Shown: one piece after another, positions 20,161-29,203 of the stretch
Layout: each line of letters begins with the position of its first letter
How positions within the stretch are numbered: the stretch's first letter is position 1
Assembly: GCA_013306675.1 (NCBI GenBank)
Contig: JABLUY010000029.1
Location: 62,001 to 126,000, forward strand
Origin: Thraustochytrium sp. TN22
Taxonomy: Eukaryota > Sar > Bigyra > Thraustochytrida > Thraustochytriidae
DNA: 64,000 bases
Direction of reading: 5' to 3'
Notes under the pieces: generated by a model
What the model was told of the DNA's origin: nothing
Database searches by the model: none
The model's input: the letters and a program-made list of their open reading frames with translations, nothing else
Position numbers and translations under genes: made by a program

Positions 20161-21693
20161 TCAGGCACACTTGAGCCCACTGACACAACACGTCGCAGGC
20201 TGCGCCGGGTTTTGCGCGTCCTTGAGGAAGCACATGGCGTCCGCCTTGGTGTAGACGAAAGATCGGCATCTGTAATCGGCTTCGCAGACTTGGCGACACT
20301 CTCGCGCGCTGCGGACGCTCTGGCTCTGGTACGAGGGTCCGGGCCGGTCCGTGTTGAACTCGAAGTTGCGCGCCTGGTCGCACGGCGCGGCGCCCATGCC
20401 GCCGCCAACGCCGCCAACGCCAACGCCGCCGAAGCCTCCCATGCCGCCGCCCTGCACGTAGCCTCCCCCAAAGCTGCCGCCGTTGCTGTAGCCAGTCGCC
20501 ATGGGCTGGCCTGGCATGCCAAAGCTGCCTTGCTGCTGCTGCTGCGGCTGCTGCCAAGCTGGCTGGAGGTTTTGCATCTGCTGCATCTGCTGCATCTGCT
20601 GCGCGGGATGCTGCGGATAGCCCATGCCCCCAAACTGCTGCGGCTGCTGCGGCTGCTGCTGCTGCTGCTGGCCAAAGCCGAGACCAGCAAAGTCATCGTG
20701 CACGGGCCGAGCTGGTGGGCGCTGCTCAGGCCGCGCAGCAGCGTCCTTCAGAGCCTGCTCGCGCTCGGCGCTGGCGCTGCGCAGCTTTTCCAATTGGACG
20801 TCGGCGTCCGCGAGCGCCTGCTGCGCGCTATCTGCCTTGGACTGCGCCTGCTGCGCGACCTTGCGCATTCGCGCGAGCTCCGACTCGCCACTGCGCAGAC
20901 GATCCTGAAGCGCCTTGTTCAGGCTCTTGAGCTCGCGGAGGCTTTCTTCGCACGAGAGCGCCGCGTCAGTCTCCAGCTCGAGCGCCGCGCCGTCGCCATC
21001 GTTGTCGTCAGTCTCGTCATCGCTCGGGGCTGTTGCGCCCGCGTCTTCGCGCAACGCCAGCGCGCCGTCACGCTCCGCGCGGAGGCGGTCCGCCTCGGCG
21101 CGGAGCGCAGCCGCCTCGTCGCGGGCAGCCGCCGCCTCAGCCTGCGCCTTGGTGAGCGCCGCGGCGCTCTCATCCGCCTTGGCGTCGTCTGCCTTGGCGT
21201 CGAGCAGGCCGTGCGTGGCCTGCGCGAGCTTTTGCTCGAGGCGCTCGTTGGCCAGCTCCAGCTGCGCGGCGTGCTCCTTGTACTGGTCGATCTGTGTCTT
21301 GGCGCGCTGGAGATACCCCATATAGGTGGCATTCAGCTTGGCCGCGACCGCCGAGTCCTGCTTGCTCTGCACGCGCCCGTGCGCGAGCGCCGCCTTGGCG
21401 TCAGCCTTGTACTTGTCCACCTCGCTGCGAACGCGCAGCAGGTCGCCGCTGATCTGCAGTGCCTTATCCTTGAGCTTTTCAAACTTGCGCTTCGGCACCG
21501 ACGCCGTCTCCATCTCGAGCCGCAGCGCGCCCAGCTCCTCGCGCAGCGCCTCCAGTCGGGCTTCGGTCGCCGCCTGCAGCTCGCCGGCCCGCGCCGCGCC
21601 GCCTTGCTCGCGCCCCGCCTCCAGCCACCGCCACAACAGCGGCAGAAAGCTCAGCGCCGCCACGGCGACCAGCACGCGCTCCACTGCCACCAT
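20161..21693 (-). CDS. Type II coiled-coil protein with C-terminal PAN/Apple domain
   Basis: 510 aa. Starting at [11 protein letters not shown], a signal anchor ([14 protein letters not shown]) is followed by a long Ala/Glu/Lys/Arg coiled coil (about residues 30-330, broken by an acidic loop [11 protein letters not shown]). Next come a Gln/Met/Gly-rich linker ([17 protein letters not shown]) and a final 65-residue domain with six or more Cys: [47 protein letters not shown] and CCVSGLKC. That is the PAN_4 pattern, a protein- or carbohydrate-binding fold. Placing PAN after a signal anchor puts the domain in the ER lumen or outside the cell. No homologue with this exact layout comes to mind. Confidence 0.75.
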   Translation of the reverse strand: MVAVERVLVAVAALSFLPLLWRWLEAGREQGGAARAGELQAATEARLEALREELGALRLEMETASVPKRKFEKLKDKALQISGDLLRVRSEVDKYKADAKAALAHGRVQSKQDSAVAAKLNATYMGYLQRAKTQIDQYKEHAAQLELANERLEQKLAQATHGLLDAKADDAKADESAAALTKAQAEAAAARDEAAALRAEADRLRAERDGALALREDAGATAPSDDETDDNDGDGAALELETDAALSCEESLRELKSLNKALQDRLRSGESELARMRKVAQQAQSKADSAQQALADADVQLEKLRSASAEREQALKDAAARPEQRPPARPVHDDFAGLGFGQQQQQQPQQPQQFGGMGYPQHPAQQMQQMQQMQNLQPAWQQPQQQQQGSFGMPGQPMATGYSNGGSFGGGYVQGGGMGGFGGVGVGGVGGGMGAAPCDQARNFEFNTDRPGPSYQSQSVRSARECRQVCEADYRCRSFVYTKADAMCFLKDAQNPAQPATCCVSGLKCA

Positions 21694-22358
21694 CTCGCTG
21701 CCGCGCCGCGCCGCCGCGCTCCATGCTCTCCGTCTGCTCCTTTCGTTCCTCAGCTCCGCGTCGGTCTCGTCGTCCTCGCCCTCGTCCCGCCGGCGGCCGG
21801 CGGGCGCCTTTCGGTCTATTTTCAAATTTTCCTCAGGCTCAGGACACTGCAGCCTTGAGCCCGGTCGCGGTTCTCTCCTCGTGCAGCGTGCACCAGGCAG
21901 CCAGCTGCAAGCCAGACGCCATGGCGCGCTGCGCTGCGCGACGATGCGCGTGCCCGCCTCCGCCGCCGCGCCCGCGCCGCCGCGACTGTGCGCCTCGCGC
22001 GCGCGCAGTCGAATTCGAAATTTGCTCTCTCTCCAAGTCGCCGCCTGGCGGCGCCTGCTTGGCCGGTACACCGGTGCTGGCGAAGAGCCCCAAGGGCGGC
22101 GGAAAGCGGCCCAACCGTGTGAAGCTTCGCCGCGGCGGCGCGACGATCTGGGCGGGGCGCGCGGGCGGAGGCGCGCGCGCGCGCAGGGCGGCAGACCGGG
22201 GCGGCGCGCGGGTCGCGGCGCGGGTGCGGCGCGAGGCTTGGTCCGAGGGCCGAGCGGCGGCGGCTGGCTCGCGGCGTTGCGGCGCGCGGCAGGCAGGCAG
22301 GCAGGCCTTCAGGCGGTTTGGGGCGAGCGCCGCGCGCGGGGCGGCGCAGGCGAGCACC
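21694..22358. other. Shared divergent spacer of the PAN protein and Rpt2
   Basis: 665 bp, GC-rich toward Rpt2, with a GGCA run at 22288-22306 about 50 bp before the Rpt2 ATG. Open frames here are leader read-through, not genes. Confidence 0.6.
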
Positions 22359-23827
22359 ATGGGCAACGCGCAGGGCGGGCCCGGCGGGCAGAAGCGCGGC
22401 AAGGGCGACGACCAGAAGAAGAAGAAGAAGTTCCAGCATGGCCAGCCGTCGCGCGTGGGGCGGCGCAAGCGCAGGAAGGGCGTGGCGACCGCCACCAAGG
22501 TGCCCAACGTGCTGCCGAGCGCCAAGTGCAAGCTGCGGCTCATGAAGCTGGAGCGCATCAAGGACTTTCTGCTGCTTGAGGAGGAGTACATTCGCAACCA
22601 GGAGGTGCTCAAGCCCAAGCACGTCAAGGACGAGGAGGACCGGTCCAAGGTGGACGAGCTGCGCGGCACGCCGCTCAGCATCGGCACTCTCGAGGAGATC
22701 ATCGACGACAACCACGCCATCGTGTCGTCCAGCGTGGGTCCCGAGTACTACGTTAACATCCTGTCCATCGTGGACCAGGACCAGCTCGAGCCGGGCGCCT
22801 CGGTGCTGCTGCACAACAAGACGTCCTCCGTCGTCGGCATCCTTAGCGACGACACGGACCCGCTCGTCACGACCATGAAGGTCGACAAGGCGCCGGCGGA
22901 GACCTACGCCGACATTGGTGGCCTCGAGGACCAGATTCAGGAGATGAAGGAGGCTGTCGAGCTCCCGCTCACGCACCCTGAGCTCTACGAGGACATTGGC
23001 ATCAACCCGCCCAAGGGTGTCATTCTCTATGGCCCGCCCGGCACTGGCAAGACGCTGCTGGCCAAGGCCGTGGCCAACCAGACCTCGGCCACCTTCTTGC
23101 GCGTCGTCGGCTCCGAGCTCATTCAGAAGTACCTCGGTGACGGCCCCAAGCTCGTGCGCCAGATGTTCGAGGTTGCCGAGGACCACGCACCGTCCATCAT
23201 CTTCATTGACGAGATCGACGCCGTTGGTATGAAGCGTTATCAGAGCTCCAGTGGCGGCGCAAAGGAAATTGTACGTTGGGTATTGCCTCTGCTGCAAGTA
23301 GGCAAGCCAAGCTACCAAGCAACCAAGCCAGCCAGCAAGGCATTTACAAACAAACTCCGGTTTCACGGGCTCTATCAGTGGACTAACTCGCTCTCTCACA
23401 CGCCTCTTGAACCGCACAGCAACGTACCATGCTTGAGCTCCTCAACCAGCTCGACGGCTTCGACAACCGATCAGACATCAAGGTCATTATGGCGACCAAC
23501 CGCATCGACAGTTTGGACCCGGCTCTCATCCGCCCCGGCCGCATTGACCGCAAGATCGAGATCCCGCTGCCCAACGAGGCCACCAAGAAGCAGATCTTCG
23601 CCATCACCACCTCCAAGATGAGCCTCGCCGAGGACGTCGACCTCAACGTCTTCATCTCTGCCAAGGACGACATCTCTGGCGCCGACATCAAGGCCATCTG
23701 CACCGAGGCCGGCCTGCTCGCGCTCCGCGAGCGCCGCATGAAGGTCACCCAGGACGACCTCGTCAAGGCCAAGGAGAGCGCGCTCTACCGCAAGAAGAGC
23801 AACATCCCCGAGGGCCTCTACCTGTAG
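22359..23827 (+). CDS. RPT2: 26S proteasome regulatory ATPase Rpt2
   Basis: Two exons, 22359-23270 and 23420-23827, give 439 aa (human PSMC1 has 440). The intron of 149 bp has donor GTACGT and acceptor CACAG; splicing restores [29 protein letters not shown] fits the conserved N-myristoylated Gly2 of Rpt2. Next come a Lys-rich segment, the coiled coil [19 protein letters not shown] and the OB domain. The AAA module has Walker A GPPGTGKT, Walker B IIFIDEID and the arginine-finger region [19 protein letters not shown]. The C-terminal LYL is the HbYX-type tail that docks into the 20S ring to open its gate. Rpt2 unfolds and translocates ubiquitinated substrates. Confidence 0.97.
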
Positions 23828-23883
23828 ACCAGACCACCAGCAGCCAAAGAAACGCTCTCTATCCTGCACACAATTCTTCGACG

Positions 23884-23932
23884 CTTGCTTGCTTGCTTGC
23901 TTGCTTGCTGGCTTGCTGGCTTGCTGGCTTGC
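23884..23932. repeat. (GCTT)n / (GCTG)n microsatellite
   Basis: About twelve tetranucleotide units directly after the Rpt2 gene. On the minus strand they read as AAGC units. Confidence 0.9.
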
Positions 23933-24129
23933 TTGCTGCGACCTTGCTCGGCCGCCCGCACGCACGCATGCTTGCTCTCTCGCGCGGGCACCGCTCGCGT
24001 CCAGAAAGACCGCGCTCGCCGCGCGCCTCCCTCTCGGACTGGCGTTGGCGCACAGAGCGCAGCAGCGACGGTTGTCTTGTCTTCTTGAGCAAGTAGCCTC
24101 TTGAGCAGCTAGCCCGCAGAGCGGCAAAA

Positions 24130-24155
24130 AGGGCAGCGGCGGCGACGGCGGCAGC

Positions 24156-24186
<31 letters not shown>

Positions 24187-24230
24187 GCAGCGGTAGCGGC
24201 GGCAGCGGCGGCGGCAGTAGCGGCGGCGCT
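24130..24230. repeat. GGCGGCAGC-rich imperfect repeat
   Basis: Imperfect GGC/AGC triplets immediately 5' of the TPR-prefoldin start; probably part of its leader. Confidence 0.8.
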
Positions 24231-24269
24231 CGCTCGTTCGCTCGCTCGCTCTCGCAGCGGCGCGGCATC

Positions 24270-25073
24270 ATGGCGGAGGCCAAGAAGGAGGCCGGCAACG
24301 CGGCCTTCCGCGACGGCCAGCACGAGAAGGCGCTGCAGCTGTACTCGGAGGCGATCGAGCTCGAAGAGCTGAACGCAGTGCTGTACGCGAACCGCGCTGC
24401 CGCGTACTTGGCGCTGCGCAAGTGGGAGGACGCGAGGGCAGACGCCAAGAAGTGCCTCGCCCTGGACGCCTCCTTCGTCAAGGCTTACCTGCGGCTGGCG
24501 ACGGCGGAGAAGGAGCTGGGCAACGATGAGGAGGCGCTGCGCGTGGTCAAGGAAGGCATGAAGCTCTTTCCGAGCACCTCGGGTAAGAAAGCCACGCAGA
24601 AGAAGGTGGGCGTGCACGAGTTCAAGAAGCTCGAGAAGGAGCTCAAGCACCGCATTCGTGAGGCCGCCTCGCGCGCCAACGCCAGCGCGCGCGCCTCGGG
24701 CACCGAGCAGGCCATCATGGGCGGCAGCACGCAGGAGCTCGGCCAAAAGGTCATGGAGGCCAAGTTCAAGTACATGCAGGTAGTCAACGAACTCAACGAG
24801 AAGGAGATCGAGCAGCGCACCAAGGCCATCATCTCCCAGAGTATTGCGGACGAGACCAAGTCCAAGAGCGGCGCTGACATTGTCTGCTACCGCGCCTTCG
24901 GCAAGGGCTTCCTGCTTCAGGACCCGGCGTCCATCACCAAGGATCTTAGCGATGAGGGCGCCAAGCTCGCGGGGGAGATTGACAAGCTCAAGAAGGGCCA
25001 GATTTTGACCAAGCGCAAGATGGAGGAGGCCAACAACACGCTCATGGAGCACCTGCGCCGCCGACAGACCTGA
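24270..25073 (+). CDS. TPR domain fused to a prefoldin subunit 1-like domain
   Basis: 267 aa, uninterrupted. Residues 1-105 form three TPR units of the Sti1/Hop type (KKEAGNAAFRDGQHEKALQL, VLYANRAAAYLALRKWEDA, VKAYLRLATAEKELGNDEEAL). Residues about 150-265 align with prefoldin subunit 1: an N-terminal helix (ELGQKVMEAKFKYMQVVNEL), then VCYRAFGKGFLLQDPASITK, which matches the YEGVGRMFILQSKEAIHSQL block of human PFDN1, then a second coiled helix (KMEEANNTLMEHLRR). Prefoldin is the hexameric chaperone that hands actin and tubulin to CCT. TPRs of this type often bind Hsp70/Hsp90 EEVD tails. The fusion would couple the two; that is inference. The leader is (GCTC)n-rich. Confidence 0.78.
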   Translation: MAEAKKEAGNAAFRDGQHEKALQLYSEAIELEELNAVLYANRAAAYLALRKWEDARADAKKCLALDASFVKAYLRLATAEKELGNDEEALRVVKEGMKLFPSTSGKKATQKKVGVHEFKKLEKELKHRIREAASRANASARASGTEQAIMGGSTQELGQKVMEAKFKYMQVVNELNEKEIEQRTKAIISQSIADETKSKSGADIVCYRAFGKGFLLQDPASITKDLSDEGAKLAGEIDKLKKGQILTKRKMEEANNTLMEHLRRRQT

Positions 25074-25187
25074 CAGTGAGTAGCCTAAGGGGGGGGGAGA
25101 AACATACGAGGCAAAGCAGATCCCTTTTTGCATCGTCATTATTATCAGCAGCGATATCGTCTTCATCATCTGGCGGTGCAGACTTCG

Positions 25188-26585
25188 TTACATATGCCGA
25201 AACCCAGAGTCCTGCGGCCCGGAGCTCGACCGCGGCCTGCGCTTGATGCCCTTGGGCTCGTTTCGTTCGTGCTGCGGCATCTCTTCGTCCGCCTTGGCCC
25301 GCGCCTCGCGCTGCGCCGCCTCGCGCTCCTTGAGCCGGTGCCTCGGCCGCGTGAAGGGCAGCAGACACTCGGGCGTCGGCAGCGGGTGCTTGTTTGCGAT
25401 CTCCACCGCCAGGATGCTCGAACCGATCAGAAACGCGATGGACCCCCACAGCAAGGAGAGCTCCGTGCCCCAGCGCTGGCAGCAAATCGCTCGGCCGTCG
25501 ACGTTGCCCAAGAGGCCGAAGACCGCGTTGAGAAGAAAGCCGAAGCCGCCCAGTGTGTTCCAAAAGTTGGCGTGCCAACCAAGCGAACCCAGGTTTGGCA
25601 TGTACCAAGCGTACTGGGTCTCGAGCATGAGCAGGCCGCTTGCGTAGATGAAGCAAAAGGACCCAAGGACGTCCAGACCCCACATGAAGATGTCGCGCAC
25701 CACGAAGCGGTCCTCGGGAACGAGCTCGTCCGTAAGGTCTCGATTCGGAACCGCGAGCAGGCTGGCGATGGTATACATGGTGGCGCCAATGAACTGTACG
25801 CTCGCCGACCTGCTGCCGTAGTCGTCGAAGCGCAGCGCGAACCACGTCCAGTCCCGCTTCTTTGCGTTCACGTGCGGCACGAGGTGCAGCATCTGCCGGG
25901 CGTTCTTGTGCTTGACATGCTCAAGGAGCTCCGCGACGCGGTAGCCAAACTCCAGATGCTGGCGCGGGTTGATGGCCTCCACGACCGCCAAGTAGGCGCC
26001 CACCTGGTAAAGCATCGCGCCGACGAAGAGATCGGTGCCAGTGATGAGCAGGTTTCTCTTGTCGTCCGGCACGGGCCACATCGTGTAGCACGCTTCCACG
26101 ATGAAGAGCACCGAGCCCCACACGAAGAGGTGCGGCACCCACCAGGACACATTGCGCGGCTCGAAGTTGAGAAGGTTCAAAGGGTGCCGCTGGACGTAGG
26201 TCTCGTCCGTGTGTGCCTCAATCGCAGGGAAACGATTCTTGCGATGGTTACGTGCGTGCCACACCAGCTCGCCGTCGAAATCGTCCGGATAGAAGACCAC
26301 TTCGTGCCTGCCGGTCTGCTGCAGGCTCGACACACCCTCCTGCAGCTTGTCCAAGTTGCGCACGTGCCGCAGCGGGTGCGGCGGCTTTCCTCGCGCAGCG
26401 TCCGTGCAAGACACGCGCGCGCTCGAGCCCTGGCTCACGCGCTTCGACACGGACGACCGCACAGGCAATCTCGCCCGCTCCAGGTCAATGATACCGGTAC
26501 CATCGCCATCTCGGTTTTCCTTCAGGTCGACCGAGTCCGTCTTGAACCGGCCTTTCTCCTCGGCTTCTGGCCCGTCACCCAGCAT
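25188..26585 (-). CDS. Multipass membrane protein, paralogue 1 of 4
   Basis: 465 aa. The cytosolic N-terminal region ends in a block shared by all four paralogues: PLRHVRNLDKL, VSSLQQTGRHEVVFYPDDF, DGELVWHARNHRKNRFP. Six hydrophobic helices follow, including VPHLFVWGSVLFIVEACYTM, LFVGAMLYQVGAYLAVVEAI and LGSLGWHANFWNTLGGFGFL. After the last helix all members have ANKHPLP. Helix pairs of the form GSVLFxxxA...GAYLxxxEAxNP resemble the bacterial YrhK domain, but I am not certain. The C-terminal tail is basic and charged. Closest in sequence to paralogue 4 (shared HTDETYVQRHP and CCQRWGT). Function unknown. Confidence 0.75.
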   Translation of the reverse strand: MLGDGPEAEEKGRFKTDSVDLKENRDGDGTGIIDLERARLPVRSSVSKRVSQGSSARVSCTDAARGKPPHPLRHVRNLDKLQEGVSSLQQTGRHEVVFYPDDFDGELVWHARNHRKNRFPAIEAHTDETYVQRHPLNLLNFEPRNVSWWVPHLFVWGSVLFIVEACYTMWPVPDDKRNLLITGTDLFVGAMLYQVGAYLAVVEAINPRQHLEFGYRVAELLEHVKHKNARQMLHLVPHVNAKKRDWTWFALRFDDYGSRSASVQFIGATMYTIASLLAVPNRDLTDELVPEDRFVVRDIFMWGLDVLGSFCFIYASGLLMLETQYAWYMPNLGSLGWHANFWNTLGGFGFLLNAVFGLLGNVDGRAICCQRWGTELSLLWGSIAFLIGSSILAVEIANKHPLPTPECLLPFTRPRHRLKEREAAQREARAKADEEMPQHERNEPKGIKRRPRSSSGPQDSGFRHM

Positions 26586-27194
26586 GACGCTCTTGCTGCT
26601 TGCTCTGGCTGGCTACGGGGAGTTGCAAATGCGTTTTGTCGCTGCTGCAGTCTCGCGCCGCGAACCCACTGCCAGTGACAGTGACGGACTCTCGCGGGAA
26701 CGAGGCAGAGCGCGCTTGCTTGTGGTCTCGCTTCCTTGGGTTCAGGCATGTACCGAATTCTTTCCGACCGCACCTGCGCCGTGGAGCCTCGCGCAGTTGC
26801 AAGGCTCGTGCGACGGGTGATCACCATCATGACAGCTCACAAAGCCCGCTTCTGCCCTCCAGCTTTGCAGCTCGCGGCGCTCCTGCCCCCCAGCTTTGCA
26901 GCTCGCGGCGAAGGTGATGATGTTATGGAGGCCCAATCAGGATCTCACTCACGTCGGCTGATTGCGGCGCAGTGGTGAGTTCACGTCAGGCTGCGCCTCA
27001 AGGGACAATCCCCAAGTGTCTCGGTCTCGCTGACACGTAGGCGCGCCACTGGCGAAGACGCCGGCATACAGTGGCCTCTATCGGCCGAAGCCCAAGGCCT
27101 TTGACCTTATCTTATCAAAAAGCAACAAACATTCTTTGCAATACTCATCACTCAAAGGATGCCTTGCTTGCGGACACAGCAAGCACCTTTCCCC
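26586..27194. other. Spacer between paralogues 1 and 2
   Basis: It includes the paralogue 1 leader and two direct copies of CCAGCTTTGCAGCTCGCGGC at about 26858-26911. No gene was seen. Confidence 0.55.
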
Positions 27195-28688
27195 TCACTT
27201 GGCAGCCTCGTGCTGGACGTCGGGCGCGTCCTGGACGTCGCGGCGCTCGCCGTCGTTCTCGTCGTCAACCTTTTTGCCGTCGCTCTGCGCCGAGGTGGAC
27301 CCGGAGTCACTGCTGTTGCCGCGCTTGTGAATCGGCTCGAACTTGCCCTCGGTCTCGTTCTGGCGCTCCTTGGGCGACCGCGAGAAGCGCTCGAGGCACT
27401 TGGGCGAGGGCAGCGGGTGCTTGTTGGCGGTCTCAATGGAGAGCAGCACGGAGCCGACAAAGTAGCCAAAGGCGGCGAAAAGCGAGGACTCCGAAGAGCC
27501 GAAGCCAGTGCAGCAGTCCTTGCCCTTGAGGTCCTCAAGCAAGCTGAAACTGCCTTTGAGCACGAAGCCGACGGCACCCAAGCCGTTCCAAAAGGCGGCG
27601 TGCCAGCCGAGTGAGCCGAGGTTGGGCACGTACCACACATATTGTGTCTCATACATGCGCAAGATGTTGGCGAAGATGAGGCAGCAGGCGCCAGCGATGT
27701 CAAAGCCCCAAATGAAGATGCCCTGGAGCACGTAGTTGTCGCTCGGAATGACGGTGTCCCAGCCTGTGTAGTTGGGCAGGGAGAGCAGCGCGGCGATCAG
27801 CGACATAATTGCGCCCACGAACTGCACGCTGGCCGCGCGCGTGCCGAGGTCGTCGAAGCGGAAGGCGAACCAGGTCCAGGTTTGACGGCGCTTGCGCAGG
27901 TGTGGCGTCATATTGAGCGACTGCGTCGCCTTGCGGTCCTTCTCGTCCATGTAGGCTAGCATCTCTTTGCCGATGGACGAGATTTGAAAGCCGAACTCCA
28001 TCTCGCGGCGCGGGTTCACGGCCTCCAAAATGAGAAAGTATGCGCCAAGGAAAAAGAAAAAGGAGCTCAGGAATGGAAGGACGCCTGGTCCGGTCAGCTG
28101 TGTCTGCCTGTCGCCCACCGGCCACTGCTGGCATCCGCTGCCAATGCCGAGCAGAATTGCGCCCCATGCAAAGACCTGCGCGATCCACCATGACACGTTG
28201 TGCGGCTCCCAGCTCAGCAGGAACACCGCTTGCCGCTGCACATACACCGACTCGCCATTCGCCGAGACCGTCGGGAAGCGGCTCTTGCGGTGCTGCCGCG
28301 GGCTCCACAGCAGCTCGCCGTCGAAGTTATCCGGGTAAAAGGTCACCTCGTGCCGCCCCGTCTGCTTCATGCTCGACACGTTCGGCAGCTCGTCCAGGTT
28401 CGACATGTTGCGCAGCATCTCGGGCCGCTGTCGCGCCGCCTCCGCCGTCGACAAGCACTTGGCCATGCCGCGCTCGCGCTCGCGCTCGCGCTCGCGCTCG
28501 TGCTCGTGCTCATGCTCGTGCTCATGCTCGTGCTCATGCTTGAGCCCATGCTCGTGGTCGCTCTGCCCCTGCTTAACGCTTTGCTTTTCATGCGTCTCGT
28601 GCTCCGCCTTCTCCAGATCTTGCTGCAACATGTCGCCCACCACCGAGGGCGACTGCACGCGTGCGCTGCCCTCGCCGCCGCGCAGCAT
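27195..28688 (-). CDS. Multipass membrane protein, paralogue 2 of 4
   Basis: 497 aa. The N-terminal region carries an unusual (HE)n run passing into an (RE)n run (about residues 48-75), then GMAKCLSTAE. The family block follows: RNMSNLDELPNVSSMKQTGR, HEVTFYPDNFDGELLWSPRQ, HRKSRFP. Six helices include WWIAQVFAWGAILLGIGSG, FLSSFFFFLGAYFLILEAVN and SVQFVGAIMSLIAALLSLPN. ANKHPLPSPKCLERF follows the last helix. The C-terminal tail is Ser-rich and acidic (SDSGSTSAQSDGKKVDDEN). It pairs with paralogue 3 by shared DRQAV/QRQAV and WEPHN motifs and LKGxF in helix 5-6. Function unknown. Confidence 0.75.
   Translation of the reverse strand: MLRGGEGSARVQSPSVVGDMLQQDLEKAEHETHEKQSVKQGQSDHEHGLKHEHEHEHEHEHEHERERERERERGMAKCLSTAEAARQRPEMLRNMSNLDELPNVSSMKQTGRHEVTFYPDNFDGELLWSPRQHRKSRFPTVSANGESVYVQRQAVFLLSWEPHNVSWWIAQVFAWGAILLGIGSGCQQWPVGDRQTQLTGPGVLPFLSSFFFFLGAYFLILEAVNPRREMEFGFQISSIGKEMLAYMDEKDRKATQSLNMTPHLRKRRQTWTWFAFRFDDLGTRAASVQFVGAIMSLIAALLSLPNYTGWDTVIPSDNYVLQGIFIWGFDIAGACCLIFANILRMYETQYVWYVPNLGSLGWHAAFWNGLGAVGFVLKGSFSLLEDLKGKDCCTGFGSSESSLFAAFGYFVGSVLLSIETANKHPLPSPKCLERFSRSPKERQNETEGKFEPIHKRGNSSDSGSTSAQSDGKKVDDENDGERRDVQDAPDVQHEAAK
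28478..28560 (-). repeat. (GAGCAC/GAGCGC)n hexamer run encoding His-Glu and Arg-Glu
   Basis: In-frame hexanucleotide repeat in paralogue 2. One half encodes alternating His-Glu, the other Arg-Glu; the two differ by a single base per unit. Confidence 0.85.
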
Positions 28689-29203
28689 GGATCACTCAGA
28701 CGCAGCTGCGGCACGATGCAGGTATGCAAGGCAACATTCGGACGGACGCGGCCCGGCGACACGCGCCGCAAGTCCCTGTTTTCTCGTGTTGAGCCTCACC
28801 ATCGCGAGGCAGGACTCATCGAGCCGCGGAGCGCAGCAGGCTGAGAACCAGGCAAGCGGGCGCGGCGCGCCTGGCGACCGTGAACGATCCGCTGCCAAAC
28901 AACCACGCCTCGGGCCTCCAACTAGGCCGAAGGCTAAAAAGGAGCTTGCAAGTTACTTCTACTTCTCGGCGAGACTTGGACGCGCGGGCCGCCAGGCCAG
29001 TCGCGTTGACTCAAAGTTCCTTTTGAGGCGCGGGTTTGAGGCTGTGCCCGGAATTGCCGTGGAGACGGGTGGGTAGGTCGTGGGCCAGGCTCTTTGACGC
29101 TCAGGGAAAGGGGGGCAAGCAATCAATCGACTCGAGCTCGGAACAGGAGCAAAATCATTGTGATTCGGTTCATGATAGGCGGTGTAGGCCTAGCTAGACA
29201 ACG
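28689..29203. other. Spacer between paralogues 2 and 3
   Basis: 515 bp with no recognisable gene or long repeat; it should contain the paralogue 2 promoter. Confidence 0.5.

Larger units (their letters stand above)
23828..24269. other. Spacer between Rpt2 and the TPR-prefoldin gene
   Basis: It holds a (GCTT)n microsatellite at about 23884-23932 and a GGC/GGCAGC-rich run at about 24130-24230 that leads to the next start codon. No gene was seen. Confidence 0.65.

Noticed and set aside
25128-26678. Very long antisense frames opposite the membrane paralogues (also 33163-34455 and 28200-28844)
   Set aside because: They mirror the G/C-ending codons of the true genes and give His/Arg/Val/Leu-rich translations with no family; the minus-strand proteins are conserved among four paralogues.
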